Source of the DNA: Deltaproteobacteria bacterium | GTDB taxonomy: Bacteria; Desulfobacterota; Desulfuromonadia; Geobacterales; Geobacteraceae | Length of the DNA: 64,000 bases | Assembly: GCA_009668975.1 (NCBI GenBank) | Contig: SBEG01000017.1 | Coordinates: 22,368 to 86,367 of the forward strand | Reading direction: 5' to 3' | Shown: positions 39,898 through 49,580 of the stretch, in pieces | How the letters are laid out: the number at the start of each line of letters is the position of its first letter | Numbering within the stretch: position 1 is the first letter of the stretch | The notes under the pieces: generated by a model | Told to the model about the DNA's origin: nothing | The model's input: the letters and a program-made list of their open reading frames with translations, nothing else | Databases searched by the model: none | Translations under genes and position numbers: made by a program

Positions 39898-41343
39898 TCA
39901 GAACGGCGACTTCACAAATTTCCAGGTCGGGCTATTGATGGCCATGTCCACATCCCGGGCAAAAACCGGGAAACCCATGATTGCGTGGTACGGCCCGGAG
40001 TAATCCCAGCTGTGCATCTGGCGGAACGGTACACCCATCTTCTGGAAGAGGTATTTTTCCTTGATACCGCTGCCGACCAGGTCGGGGCGAAGTTTGTGGA
40101 CGAATTCCTCCAGTTCGTATTCGGAAACGTCGTCATAGATAACCGTAGCTTCCGGCATTTCGGCACTGGTACGCTCGTAGTCGTCACCATGGGCGAATTC
40201 GTACCCGGAACCGACCACGACCATGCCCAGGTCCTCATAGGCATTGACCGTATGGCGGGGACGGAGACCACCGACATAGAGCATGACCTTCTTGCCTTCC
40301 AGACGGGGACGGTACTCGTCGATGACCGCCTGCATCATCGGATCGTACTTGGCGATGACTTTCTCGACGTTTTCCTTGATGGTGTCGTCGAACTGCTCGG
40401 CGATCTTCCTTAAGCTCTCCTTGATCTTGGTCGGGCCGAAGAAGTTGAACTCCAGCCAGGGAATGCCGTATTTTTCTTCCATAACCTTGCACATGTAGTT
40501 CATGGAACGGTAGCAATGGATCAGGTTCAGCTTTACCTTGTGGGTGGCGGCAATATGCTCCAGCTGGCCATCGCCGGTCCAGGTGGCCTTGACGTTCAAG
40601 CCGATTTCCTCAAGCAGCGGCTTCACCGCCCAGACATCGCCGCCGATGTTGTAATCACCGATCAGGGCGATGTCATAGGGCGTCTCCGGCTCGGCAAACT
40701 CGCGGGTGCCGATGATGTAGTCGCGGATCGTATCGTTGGAGATGTGATGCCCAAGAGACTGCGAAACACCCCGGAAACCTTCGCAGTTACAGGGGATGAT
40801 CGGAATGTCGAGCTCTTCGGATGCCTGCTTGGTGGCGGCATTGATATCGTCACCGATCAGTCCGACCGGACATTCGGAAAGCACCGAGATCCCTTTGGCC
40901 AGCGGGAACAGCTCTTTGGCTTCACCAAGCAGCTGCTTCAGCTTCTTGTCGCCGCCGTAAACGATGTCCTTTTCCTGAAAATCCGAGGTGAACTGCATGG
41001 CGAAGTTGGTGACGCCGCAGATGCCGGACATCAGATTGCGCCGGGTGCCCCAGGAGTACCAGCCGCAGCCGACCGGTCCATGGGAGACGTGGACCATGTC
41101 ACGGATCGGGCCCCAGACTACCCCTTTGGCGCCGGCATAGGCGCAGCCGCGGGCGCTCATGACGCCCGGCACCGTCTTGCGGTTGGACTTTACGCAGGCC
41201 GAACCGGCATTCGGATCGTTGGGGGCCAGATGCGGCGCCCTCTTTTTCTTTGCCTTCTCAGGATAGACTTCCAGGGCCTTGTCGATCATCTCCTGAGTCG
41301 ATTCTTTGGTAATTCCCTCTACTTTTTTCGCGGTACCTGACAT
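39898..41343 (-). CDS. nifD: Nitrogenase molybdenum-iron protein alpha chain
   Basis: Alpha subunit of dinitrogenase, holding FeMo-cofactor. The 481-residue protein has P-cluster ligands Cys67 (SARGCAYAG), Cys93 ([10 protein letters not shown]) and Cys158 ([11 protein letters not shown]); FeMo-cofactor ligand Cys277 ([12 protein letters not shown]) and the second ligand in [13 protein letters not shown]; and the substrate-site Gln195/His199 pair ([11 protein letters not shown]). The motifs are those of Mo rather than V or Fe-only nitrogenase. ATG at 41343 has GGAG upstream. It is separated from nifH by a terminator-like hairpin. Confidence 0.98.
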   Translation of the reverse strand: MSGTAKKVEGITKESTQEMIDKALEVYPEKAKKKRAPHLAPNDPNAGSACVKSNRKTVPGVMSARGCAYAGAKGVVWGPIRDMVHVSHGPVGCGWYSWGTRRNLMSGICGVTNFAMQFTSDFQEKDIVYGGDKKLKQLLGEAKELFPLAKGISVLSECPVGLIGDDINAATKQASEELDIPIIPCNCEGFRGVSQSLGHHISNDTIRDYIIGTREFAEPETPYDIALIGDYNIGGDVWAVKPLLEEIGLNVKATWTGDGQLEHIAATHKVKLNLIHCYRSMNYMCKVMEEKYGIPWLEFNFFGPTKIKESLRKIAEQFDDTIKENVEKVIAKYDPMMQAVIDEYRPRLEGKKVMLYVGGLRPRHTVNAYEDLGMVVVGSGYEFAHGDDYERTSAEMPEATVIYDDVSEYELEEFVHKLRPDLVGSGIKEKYLFQKMGVPFRQMHSWDYSGPYHAIMGFPVFARDVDMAINSPTWKFVKSPF

Positions 41344-41435
41344 TGGAAACTCCTTTAGCATAAGGGCGTTCGGCCCGGATTCCTGAAACAACGCTCCTGG
41401 GGCTTCCGCCGCTTGTTTATTGGTAAAAAGGATAC

Positions 41436-41480
41436 AAAAAGGGCGCGGACTTATTGTCGTAATTCTCAAGAACCGCGCCC
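41436..41480 (-). terminator. Hairpin between nifH and nifD
   Basis: GGGCGCGG, a 24-base loop, CCGCGCCC, then UUUUUGU on the minus strand. It would end part of the transcription after nifH, giving more NifH than NifDK, or be a further regulated terminator. Confidence 0.75.
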
Positions 41481-41496
41481 ATGTTTTCTGGATAGC

Positions 41497-42387
<891 letters not shown>

Positions 42388-42422
42388 TCATCCGTGGAAC
42401 GTCCGTAAATTTTCGGGGCAAC

Positions 42423-42460
42423 AAAAAAGGCGCCCCATTTGATTGATGGTGGCGCCTTTG
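42423..42460 (-). terminator. Leader terminator-like hairpin upstream of nifH
   Basis: On the minus strand: AAAGGCGCC, CCAU stem extension, loop, AUGG, GGCGCCUUUUUU. It lies between the promoter and the nifH start codon, and an upstream 8-bp hairpin could compete or cooperate with it. Confidence 0.8.
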
Positions 42461-42539
42461 CCTGTCTGCTTTCGAATACGGCAACGTATTCGGCTATGCT
42501 GTTTTACTTTTTAAAATTTCCGCTTTGGCAAACTATTAT

Positions 42540-42554
42540 GCATTCGCTGTGCCA
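42540..42554 (-). promoter_or_regulatory. Sigma54 -24/-12 promoter of nifHDK
   Basis: TGGCAC-AGCGA-ATGC on the minus strand, matching the sigma54 consensus apart from one base and the same form as the nifEN promoter. Expected leader length is about 165 bases. Confidence 0.85.
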
Positions 42555-42670
42555 ATACCACAAGTGCTTTATTTTATGGATTTTTTATTGTTTTAGTTCG
42601 TCGTATACGCCGAAGAAAAGAGCAGTTGATTAATATTTAGTCAGCAGAGGGGGCAACAGACGGGGAGATT

Positions 42671-43576
42671 TTACGCTAAAGCAACAACCTGGTTCCTTCC
42701 GGAATGCTTTGCCTGATAAAGGGCTTCATCAGCACGTTCGAAAAGACTCGAGGGACTGGCATGCTGTCTGCTCAATTCGGAAACACCAAGGCTGATGGTC
42801 ACCGAAATGTCTTGTGCCTGGCAGACCTGGGTCATCCCGGCAATACTTGTCCTGAAACGTTCCGCAAGAAGTTTTGCCGAAGCCAGGCCGGTTTCTGGCA
42901 GAAGGCAACAGAACTGCTCACCACCGTAGCGGGCCAGAAAATCGGTTTTTCGAATTATGGAGGAAATTTTCCCGGAAACACCCTTCAGTACAATGTCGCC
43001 ACACTGGTGGCCATAGGTATCATTGACCTTCTTGAAAAAGTCGATATCGAACATGATGATGCTGAAATTCCTGGAATAGCGCACATGCCTCTCGAACTCT
43101 TCCGCCAACCGCTGCTCAAGAAAGAGCCGGTTATAGACACCGGTAAGTCCGTCCCGCATGTTCATTTCCAGCAGTCGATGTTCATAGAGAGCAAGCTCGG
43201 TCACATCCTGCACCGTGAGGTAGAGAGAGGTGATGTTTTTATCCTCGTCCCGCAGGGGCCCCATGGAACAGCTCTGCTGCATGAACTCGAAATGGGTCGT
43301 AAAGGAGCTGTCCGCCCGAAAGGGGAAAAAGTAGTGATGGAGCTTTTGGGAAAAGAAGGAAAAATTGCCGAAGGCCAGCACCGACTGGCAACTGCGCAGG
43401 AATTTCGGGCTATTCAATGAAGGGAAATAATCAAACAATGGAGCACCGGCAATACGTTCGACGGGAACGCCGCTATAGTGTTCCATCCAGCGATTCCAGT
43501 AGCGGACCCTCAATTCACAGTCAAGGACTACCAGACCAATGTTGACCGTGTCGAATAATTGAGAAAGTTCATTCAT
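42671..43576 (-). CDS. PAS-GGDEF diguanylate cyclase
   Basis: Predicted to make cyclic di-GMP. The 301-residue protein has an N-terminal PAS domain (about 5-125, FDTVNIGLVVLDCELRVRYW) and a C-terminal GGDEF domain (about 135-298, MRDGLTGVYNRLFLEQRL). The active-site motif reads GGEQF instead of GGDEF/GGEEF; the fourth residue, normally a metal-coordinating Glu, is Gln. The inhibitory RxxD site (RKTD, five residues upstream) is intact. ATG at 43576 overlaps the end of the CheC-like gene by eight bases, so the two are translated together. Confidence 0.88.
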   Translation of the reverse strand: MNELSQLFDTVNIGLVVLDCELRVRYWNRWMEHYSGVPVERIAGAPLFDYFPSLNSPKFLRSCQSVLAFGNFSFFSQKLHHYFFPFRADSSFTTHFEFMQQSCSMGPLRDEDKNITSLYLTVQDVTELALYEHRLLEMNMRDGLTGVYNRLFLEQRLAEEFERHVRYSRNFSIIMFDIDFFKKVNDTYGHQCGDIVLKGVSGKISSIIRKTDFLARYGGEQFCCLLPETGLASAKLLAERFRTSIAGMTQVCQAQDISVTISLGVSELSRQHASPSSLFERADEALYQAKHSGRNQVVALA

Positions 43577-44159
43577 ATTGCTCCAGGAACCGAGCAAGAG
43601 ACTTCTGCAACCAGGCCACGGAATCGTGGGTCGTCACCAGAAACAGGAAACCACTGACATCACGCTCGTCAAAACGAAACAAAGTCTTCATGACAATTGC
43701 GGTATACTCCGGATAAAAAAGATTGTTGGGTATTATCTCGTGGGGTTGATTTTCAATCACCACTTTGGGCGGAGAGTAGGTTACCACGTCATCAAGAAGT
43801 TCCGACATCTTGCCGACACACGCTCCAATCAGAATATTTCCGACCTCCATGAGGGTTTCCTTCTCCAGCAGATCAATCGGTCCTGACTCGAAAGACGCTT
43901 CATGGTCCGCATCAAGCAGAGAAATGAGCTCTTTCCCTGCTCCCGAAGGAAATACCAGGAATGCGCTCCCGTGGAATTTACCCCTGAAATTCTGTTCAAC
44001 AATTCTGACGTCGTTGAAATCCCTGAGTTCGTTACGCAGATATATGTTTTGAAAAAATCTCTTATGATACTCTTTGGATGCACAACAGCAGACAACACTT
44101 TCCGGCATTATCCTGGCAGGGGCACGCGCCCGCCTCACCGAGAGGTAATCACCCAGCAC
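43569..44159 (-). CDS. CheC-like phosphatase-type protein
   Basis: Related to CheC/CheX, which dephosphorylate CheY-P. A clear active-site helix is present (KETLMEVGNILIGACVGKM) with the Glu and Asn expected for phosphatase activity, preceded by the middle strand FRGKFHGSAFLVFPSGAGKE. The first of the two helices usual in CheC is not seen; the N-terminal 40 residues do not resemble it. The start is uncertain: GTG at 44159 or ATG at 44108, neither with a good ribosome-binding site; the frame is closed by a stop at 44193. It precedes and overlaps the diguanylate cyclase gene. Confidence 0.65.
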   Translation of the reverse strand: MLGDYLSVRRARAPARIMPESVVCCCASKEYHKRFFQNIYLRNELRDFNDVRIVEQNFRGKFHGSAFLVFPSGAGKELISLLDADHEASFESGPIDLLEKETLMEVGNILIGACVGKMSELLDDVVTYSPPKVVIENQPHEIIPNNLFYPEYTAIVMKTLFRFDERDVSGFLFLVTTHDSVAWLQKSLARFLEQYE

Positions 44160-44287
44160 AGAAGAAACACTAATTTGCGCTGTCGGGATGCATCACTTTC
44201 TGCTATGTTATTCAACTTGCGATAGAATTATCACGATACCCTCATAAAGAAGGCTGCAGACCCTACCAAGGGATAAAACAGAAACGA

Positions 44288-45229
44288 ATGAATGCCCTAA
44301 ACAAGATTTATCAAGAGAAAAAAGTCAAAGCTGCCCGCATTTCCATGTTCTCCAACTCTCTTCTCGTCAGTATAAAACTGACAGTCGGCATACCCATGGG
44401 ATCGGTAGCGGTGATTTCAGAAGCGATACACAGCGGTCTGGACCTCCTGGCCGCGATAATTGCCTACTATGCGGTGGGAAAATCCGGAAAACCCGCCGAT
44501 GAACGCCACCCGTATGGTCACGGCAAATGGGAGAATGTCTCCGGTGTCGTGGAAGCACTCCTGATCCTCGCCGCCGCGATGTATATTATTTATGAAGCCG
44601 CGCAGCGACTGATGGGCAAGGCGGAGATCGAGCATCTGGGCCTTGGAACTGCCGTTATGGCAATTTCGGCACTGGTCAACTGGTTCGTTTCCCGTTATTT
44701 GTTCAAAGTAGCACGCGAAACTCGTTCGGTGGCCTTGGAAGCCGACGCCTGGCACCTGCGGGCGGACGTGTACACCTCTATCGGTGTTCTTATCGGCCTG
44801 GTGCTCATCGCAGTAACCAAAATCACCATTCTTGACTCCCTTGCGGCAATAATCGTTGCCTTACTGATCATCAAATCATCCATTCAACTAACTATCAGCG
44901 CCATGGGCGATATATTTGATGTTAAACTTCCGGCGGAAGATGAGGCAAAGGTACGGGAGATCCTCTCCCGTCACGAGGGAGATTGCATTGATTTTCATCG
45001 CTTACGGAGCAGGAAATCCGGTTCCGCCAGATTTATCGATATGCATATTGTCGTCCCAAGAAAATGGTCAATTGAGGAGGCGCACAAAGAAAGTGACCGG
45101 ATCGAAACGGAAATCCGCACAGCGCTGCCGAACACCGAGGTAATAATCCATATTGACCCTTGCAGCAAGGCACTGGAACCCTGTACGACCTGTACTCAGG
45201 AAGAAGAAAAAAGCTCCAGGACCCCATGA
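44288..45229 (+). CDS. Cation diffusion facilitator family transporter
   Basis: Proton-coupled exporter of divalent metal ions such as Zn, Fe, Mn or Co in the inner membrane. The 313-residue protein has six hydrophobic segments, metal-site residues in SEAIHSGLDLLA (TM2) and HLRADVYTS (TM5), and a C-terminal cytoplasmic domain with FIDMHIVVPRKWS. A Cys-containing tail (CTTCTQEEE) may bind metal. The ribosome-binding site is weak. A lipoprotein gene follows within 75 bases. Confidence 0.92.
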   Translation: MNALNKIYQEKKVKAARISMFSNSLLVSIKLTVGIPMGSVAVISEAIHSGLDLLAAIIAYYAVGKSGKPADERHPYGHGKWENVSGVVEALLILAAAMYIIYEAAQRLMGKAEIEHLGLGTAVMAISALVNWFVSRYLFKVARETRSVALEADAWHLRADVYTSIGVLIGLVLIAVTKITILDSLAAIIVALLIIKSSIQLTISAMGDIFDVKLPAEDEAKVREILSRHEGDCIDFHRLRSRKSGSARFIDMHIVVPRKWSIEEAHKESDRIETEIRTALPNTEVIIHIDPCSKALEPCTTCTQEEEKSSRTP

Positions 45230-45303
45230 GCAACGCACCCGTTTTCAGCAGCAATCAGGATGTAAAAACACAAAGCACGGCATAATAACCGAGAGGAGTA
45301 TTT

Positions 45304-45600
45304 ATGAAAATTGTGACAATCCTTGTTATCAGCATTTCCCTTTGTTTTTTTCTACCTGGCTGCAAGAAAAAGGAAGGTCCTGCCGAGCAACTTGGCAAAG
45401 AAATAGATAAGTCCGTTGAGGATGTCGGTTCCAAGTTTAAGAATACTCTTTCTGAAACGGAGAAAAAGCTGGGAAAAGCAACTGACAATCTCAAAAATTC
45501 CGTTAACTCTTTCGGCAACAGAATTAAAAAAAATACCGGAACTACCGACCGTGACTTGGATGATTCCGATAAGGAAAAATCAGACCAGGATGACAACTAA
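45304..45600 (+). CDS. Small predicted lipoprotein
   Basis: 98 residues with a lipoprotein signal (VTILVISISLCFFLPGC; acylated Cys at 20) and a charged, helix-forming mature part rich in Lys, Glu, Asp and Asn (KFKNTLSETEKKLGKATDNL). It may form an amphipathic coil at the outer membrane. GAGGAG precedes the ATG. No family recognised. A truncated 119-bp repeat begins two bases after its stop. Confidence 0.7.
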   Translation: MKIVTILVISISLCFFLPGCKKKEGPAEQLGKEIDKSVEDVGSKFKNTLSETEKKLGKATDNLKNSVNSFGNRIKKNTGTTDRDLDDSDKEKSDQDDN

Positions 45601-45602
45601 TA

Positions 45603-45660
45603 CCAATTCCAGATCAAGGATGATCTCAAGGCGGAGAGGATTGAGACTGCGAGGCGTAGA
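45603..45660 (+). repeat. Family A repeat, truncated copy 2
   Basis: The left half only: CCAATTCCAGATCAAGG followed by ATGATCTCAAGGCGG and GAGGCGTA, near-identical to copy 1; the right half is missing. It starts two bases after a stop codon. Confidence 0.85.
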
Positions 45661-45741
45661 GTAAGGCTGTAGGGGATCCTTCCGGCACGGCAATGCCCGC
45701 AAAGAGCGGAGTACTGCCGGCCGGAATACTGGCCGTGCCGG

Positions 45742-45999
45742 TTACGGAAGCCGGGGGAGATCCTGCAGCAGGGCAAGGTAGCGTTTTTCCTGAAATGGTC
45801 TCCCGTCGGAAACTACGGAATGCATCTCAACAACCAGTGCTGATCCGATAAGGTGCTTGGCATCTTCCTCACTGAAACCTTCCGAGATTAACCGGTCAAG
45901 TGTCTCTTTCGCCTGCACGGGCTTGCTGGACAAGAGTTGTCTTTCCACCACTTCAAGAATCAGTTTGCTGACCCGAACTTTCTTATCACTCATAGACAT
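45742..45999 (-). CDS. Small protein of unknown function
   Basis: 85 residues, soluble, mostly helical, with the striking segment SEGFSEEDAKHLIGSALVVE and the end YLALLQDLPRLP. No known domain recognised. AAAGGA lies just before the ATG, and a plausible sigma70 promoter lies 73 bases upstream, so it is probably a real single gene. Confidence 0.65.
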   Translation of the reverse strand: MSMSDKKVRVSKLILEVVERQLLSSKPVQAKETLDRLISEGFSEEDAKHLIGSALVVEMHSVVSDGRPFQEKRYLALLQDLPRLP

Positions 46000-46428
46000 A
46001 CAATCCTTTCTGACAAACTTCCCGAACGGAAGGCATTTAAGCTTTTTTCATCCACCTATTTACCGACTATGTACATACTGAGTAGTTATGGGCCTGTCAA
46101 GAGCTTCATCCGAGTTGCTCCAATTTGATTAGCCAGAAAGCCGACTCCCCGGCGAATACTGAAACATCTCCGCCGTGCAGGAACCGGAATTTTCCTTGCG
46201 CAACATTCCTGTAAGGTCAGCCCCTTTGGGACGGGGGAGACACTGTGCTTACGCTGAATTAATCGGGAAAAACGAGACTATGACCGACCTATGTCTAAGG
46301 TCCTCACTGCACAAGGCCACCGTCACGCATCAAAAGATTTACCGGGATGAGAGGAGCCGACGAACTCCAGGCAATTTCCCCATAATGGCAAAGAACCTGG
46401 AGTCTGTCAGCCGGAGATTGTGAAAACA
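46000..46428. other. Intergenic region
   Basis: No supported gene. It contains the promoter candidate at 46072-46100 for the small minus-strand gene; nothing else stands out. Confidence 0.5.
46072..46100 (-). promoter_or_regulatory. Sigma70-like promoter
   Basis: TTGACA, 17-base spacer, TATGTA on the minus strand. The -35 is perfect and the -10 is weak. Confidence 0.45.
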
Positions 46429-47025
46429 CTAATCGAGATTCGGCAGGTTGTCGATGATCTGGGTGGTAAGATGTTGCTTGAGAGAATAAAACGAGGCATC
46501 AGGTGCAATAAACCCGACAACATAATTTTCGGAACTTTCGCTGGGAGTGATAAACGCGACAACCCTGCGTTTATCGAAGTCTAGGTCGACCCAGAGGAGT
46601 TTACCGGCGTCAGGCGCGACTCTTTCCAACTGCTCTACGGAACAGACAAGCTCAGCACCGGCACCTTCAAAACCTTGGCTGGGCACCCTGCCCCTGCTGG
46701 CAATGATGAACCCTTGGGAATCAACAACAAAAGCCGCCTCAGCACGAATCATGTTCATGCACCAGGCAATACAGCTTTCCCAACTGGTGAATTTCTGAGG
46801 CTGCTCCTTTTCAACGGGAACGGACGCCGTTTTCACGCCTGCATCGGGCTGCGCTGATATCCGCGAGCCCTTCTGGGATAAAAACTCATTCGAAAGGCGC
46901 AGATACTCTGGCGGAGAGCCTTCAGCCGGCTTCTGCCGGGAAGATGTTCCCGCCGAGGGCGCAAGAGTGGTAAGGATCTGTTGCGCATCTTTCAGATCAT
47001 ATGAGTTCACGCTGCGGTCTTTCAT
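46429..47025 (-). CDS. Roadblock/LC7-like protein
   Basis: 198 residues: a low-complexity N-terminal linker (about 1-80) and a C-terminal roadblock/LC7-type domain (about 85-195; AAFVVDSQGFIIASRG, then RRVVAFITPSE). Such domains dimerise and control small GTPases or ATPases, as MglB does for MglA. ATG at 47025 follows AGGAGAGG and overlaps the end of the ParA-like gene by 29 bases, so it probably works with that ATPase. Last gene of the operon. Confidence 0.7.
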   Translation of the reverse strand: MKDRSVNSYDLKDAQQILTTLAPSAGTSSRQKPAEGSPPEYLRLSNEFLSQKGSRISAQPDAGVKTASVPVEKEQPQKFTSWESCIAWCMNMIRAEAAFVVDSQGFIIASRGRVPSQGFEGAGAELVCSVEQLERVAPDAGKLLWVDLDFDKRRVVAFITPSESSENYVVGFIAPDASFYSLKQHLTTQIIDNLPNLD

Positions 47026-47812
47026 CAACCTCTCCTGTCACACCACCCAACCCCTGGATGATGTCTTTGATCTCCGTGGCCAGCAACTCGAACCTGATTG
47101 CCTCCGGGGGGTATTTACCCGAGAGGAATGCTACCGGCACACCCTTTTCGCTCGCGACATGGAAGACATCCGCACGAGGGATATAGGTTTCCAGGACACC
47201 GTCCAAGGATGCCCAGACGGTATTCATGATATTGAAGGATACATCCTTATTCAACTGTACCATGGTGGCAAGAATTCCGAGCAGGTTCAGTTCGGGGTTC
47301 TCGTGCTCTTTTACGTGCTGGAGTACGCGCAGGGTCTGCGAGATTGCCCGCACCGCCAGAGGTTCAGCCTGCAGGGGCAGAAGGGCATAGGTGCTGACAG
47401 ACAGCACCGCACGGGTAATCAGTCCCAATCCGGAAGGAGTGTCAATAATAATATATCGGTATCTTTCTTTCAGCGCGGAAATGATCTCTTTCAGCGCCGC
47501 TGGAGAGGCTAACAACTCTTCATAAATCGCCACATCCAGTGGGTCAAGGCGCCCTCTCGCCAAAATGGACAGAGCAGGAAGTTTTGTCTGGATGATCGTA
47601 TCTTCGAGAGCAGCCTTTTTCATCAAGCATTCTGCGAGTCCCATCCATTCAGTATCGCTCTGCGCTAAAGAAAAGCCGATTGCGCCAAGCGGATCCGCGT
47701 CAATCAGCAGGACACTGTCGCCTCGTTCCGCAATTGCAACAGCCAAATTGAGGGCAACCGTGGTTTTTCCGGTCCCCCCTTTTGAACTTACGATGGAAAC
47801 AATATTTGCCAT
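46997..47812 (-). CDS. ParA/MinD-family ATPase
   Basis: A 271-residue deviant Walker A ATPase that would cycle between dimer and monomer to position a cargo or protein complex. Walker A is SSKGGTGKTTVALNLA (9-24), followed by LLIDADPLGAIGF and the Walker B-like IIIDTPSGLGL. There is no N-terminal DNA-binding domain and no clear MinD-type C-terminal amphipathic helix. GGGAG precedes the ATG. It lies between roadblock-domain genes, suggesting these proteins are its regulators or cargo (inference). Confidence 0.88.
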   Translation of the reverse strand: MANIVSIVSSKGGTGKTTVALNLAVAIAERGDSVLLIDADPLGAIGFSLAQSDTEWMGLAECLMKKAALEDTIIQTKLPALSILARGRLDPLDVAIYEELLASPAALKEIISALKERYRYIIIDTPSGLGLITRAVLSVSTYALLPLQAEPLAVRAISQTLRVLQHVKEHENPELNLLGILATMVQLNKDVSFNIMNTVWASLDGVLETYIPRADVFHVASEKGVPVAFLSGKYPPEAIRFELLATEIKDIIQGLGGVTGEVDERPQRELI

Positions 47813-47859
47813 TTCGACTCCCCAATCGGGCTAAGGGTCTCGGAACTTACCAATAGACC

Positions 47860-47975
47860 GTTTTACGTCTCATTTCAGACGATCTTTGCCGCGCCTTCAA
47901 TCGCAAAAACCTCAGCGTAGCCCTGCTAAACCTACGGTTTTCTCAATCAGGAGCGACAAATCGGCCCAAATCCAA
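47860..47975 (-). repeat. MITE-like repeat family B, diverged inverted copy
   Basis: Read on the minus strand it resembles the inner part of 19881-20062 (TTTGTCGCTCC, AACCGTAGGTTTAGCAGGGC, GAGGTTTTTGCGATTGA). It is more decayed and its ends are not clear. It fills the gap inside the FIST/ParA operon. Confidence 0.5.
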
Positions 47976-48011
47976 GCATAAAAACTGGTACATCAATGAA
48001 GTCCAAGTCCC

Positions 48012-48923
48012 TCACTGCATTTCCGTCAATTTTCTTACTTCCGGAAGCAGTTCGGACATCTTGTGCCTGACTACTCCCAACTTCGCATTCTCATCGCAGG
48101 CAACAGCCAGGAAATAACTACTTTCAGCATCGACGATATGTACAAACAGGGAACCTTGCTCACTCTGGATAAATTCGAACAGGACTTTCCCCATTTTCAA
48201 CTCATTGGAACTGAGCGAGGAAGCCCCGAGCCAGACAAGCAGAGACGGGAGTTGCTGTTTTGCATCCACGGTCACGCCATCAGCCACATGACATGCCAAC
48301 AGATTTCCTTCGCTGCTTGAAACTACGGAGTAGAGGTAACCGGGTAAGGCGGCAAGTTCCTGTAGAACGTTCCTCTCTTCAGGCAACGGCTCCTCTTTTT
48401 TCCCTACAGAATCCGGCTGTACCCGACTAATCAAGGAGTTCTCAAAAAACACCTGATCTTCAGACGCCGGAAACACCTCACTAAAAAGAAATATCAGGCT
48501 GGTATCGACGGCCATCTCACCGCCACTGGCCTGGAGAGTTATCTCCGGATCGTCCATCATCGACGATATGGCAGCACTCACATGTGCCTTGAGACATTCC
48601 CGTAACGTTGCATGGGTAATCAGTCCGGTCTCTTCCAGCAGAACACCGAGTTTTTTCGACTTACCCAGGGAGCGGTATTTCAGTACCACTTCGTCAAGTT
48701 TGTCTTTGGGGAGCATGCCGATTCGTTCAAGAAAAGAAGCAAAGTTTTCCGTCTGGGAATTGCTCACCGCCCAGGCAATATGGCCATCACTCAGGACGAC
48801 CACACCAACCTGCTGAGAATCTTTCATGGCATTCAGAATACCACTCCACTTGATCTCAACAGCATTTTTCAGAGCCACCATGAAGGAGTGTCCATCCACT
48901 AATTCGATTACATGATCTCCCAC
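48012..48923 (-). CDS. DUF4388-like plus roadblock/LC7 protein
   Basis: 303 residues. The first 150 resemble a DUF4388 (PATAN-like) region (VALKNAVEIKWSGILNAM, then GVLLEETGLITHATLREC), a module linked to signalling proteins. The last 110 are a roadblock/LC7-like domain (YSVVSSSEGNLLACHVADG). It starts with GTG at 48923 behind GGAG. It is a larger relative of the protein at 50.1 kb in the same operon. The sequence is divergent and the function unknown. Confidence 0.65.
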   Translation of the reverse strand: MGDHVIELVDGHSFMVALKNAVEIKWSGILNAMKDSQQVGVVVLSDGHIAWAVSNSQTENFASFLERIGMLPKDKLDEVVLKYRSLGKSKKLGVLLEETGLITHATLRECLKAHVSAAISSMMDDPEITLQASGGEMAVDTSLIFLFSEVFPASEDQVFFENSLISRVQPDSVGKKEEPLPEERNVLQELAALPGYLYSVVSSSEGNLLACHVADGVTVDAKQQLPSLLVWLGASSLSSNELKMGKVLFEFIQSEQGSLFVHIVDAESSYFLAVACDENAKLGVVRHKMSELLPEVRKLTEMQ

Positions 48924-48980
48924 TGCCAGCTCCGTTTAACCCGATATAGGTGTCAAGAAATTATTCAGTCGCAACAGCCA

Positions 48981-49562
48981 CTATTTCTTTGTCACAACGA
49001 ACTCTCCATATTGGTCGCCAACTTCAATCCCTTTTGTTTGAACGCACACATAGGTGTCCATTCCGTCCGGATAAGGTTCTGCATAGGCAAGATCAAAGAA
49101 TGCCTGGCTCAAGCCGCGAAGCATGAAGCCGCTCAAGCCATCACAGTCGCTGTCCGAATCGTAATAGTCAAAAGCGCGAATTACCATTTTTTCGCCCTCT
49201 TTCAGCTGTACGATGCCGGATTTGGCCCATCCCCAGGCGGTAAAAGCCGCATAGGCGCCGCGTAGAATGTCTTTTTCACCTTCTGTAACCATGGGCAGAA
49301 CAACATCACTGAAGATTTCCGAAGTGATGATGCCGCAACCGGTATGGTAGCCGCATTCATAGGCAGCCCGGACCAGACCTGCTTCTATTTCCGCCTTCTT
49401 CTCAGCGGGAGCCGCCTTCAAGATTCTTTCCGAGAAAGTATTTAAGAGTGTTACGGGAAGAAGATTCACCAGCACTTCGTATTCAGGAATCAAACCGTTC
49501 TCATCAGCCTGGACGGTAACTTTGGCAAGTGACTTTACAACGGTGTCTCGCATTACGGTCAT
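48981..49562 (-). CDS. V4R-like (4-vinyl reductase fold) protein 1
   Basis: 193 residues. The C-terminal third (GLSGFMLRGLSQAFFDLAYA...DTYVCVQTKGIEVGDQYGEF) follows the V4R pattern, a small-molecule-binding fold seen in BchJ and in XylR-type sensors. Several Cys/His residues (ECGYHTGCG, SDCDG) could bind metal or heme, though that is speculation. GGGAGGAG precedes the ATG. Eighteen bases separate it from a second V4R-like gene, so the two may form a heteromer. Confidence 0.65.
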   Translation of the reverse strand: MTVMRDTVVKSLAKVTVQADENGLIPEYEVLVNLLPVTLLNTFSERILKAAPAEKKAEIEAGLVRAAYECGYHTGCGIITSEIFSDVVLPMVTEGEKDILRGAYAAFTAWGWAKSGIVQLKEGEKMVIRAFDYYDSDSDCDGLSGFMLRGLSQAFFDLAYAEPYPDGMDTYVCVQTKGIEVGDQYGEFVVTKK

Positions 49563-49580
49563 GAAAAAACTCCTCCCTTA

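Noticed and set aside
42423..42500. ANTAR-type twin hexaloop in the nifH leader
   Set aside because: The upstream hairpin is real, but its loop (UUGC or GUUGCC) does not show the A1/G4 hexaloop pattern, so I claim only a terminator-like leader.
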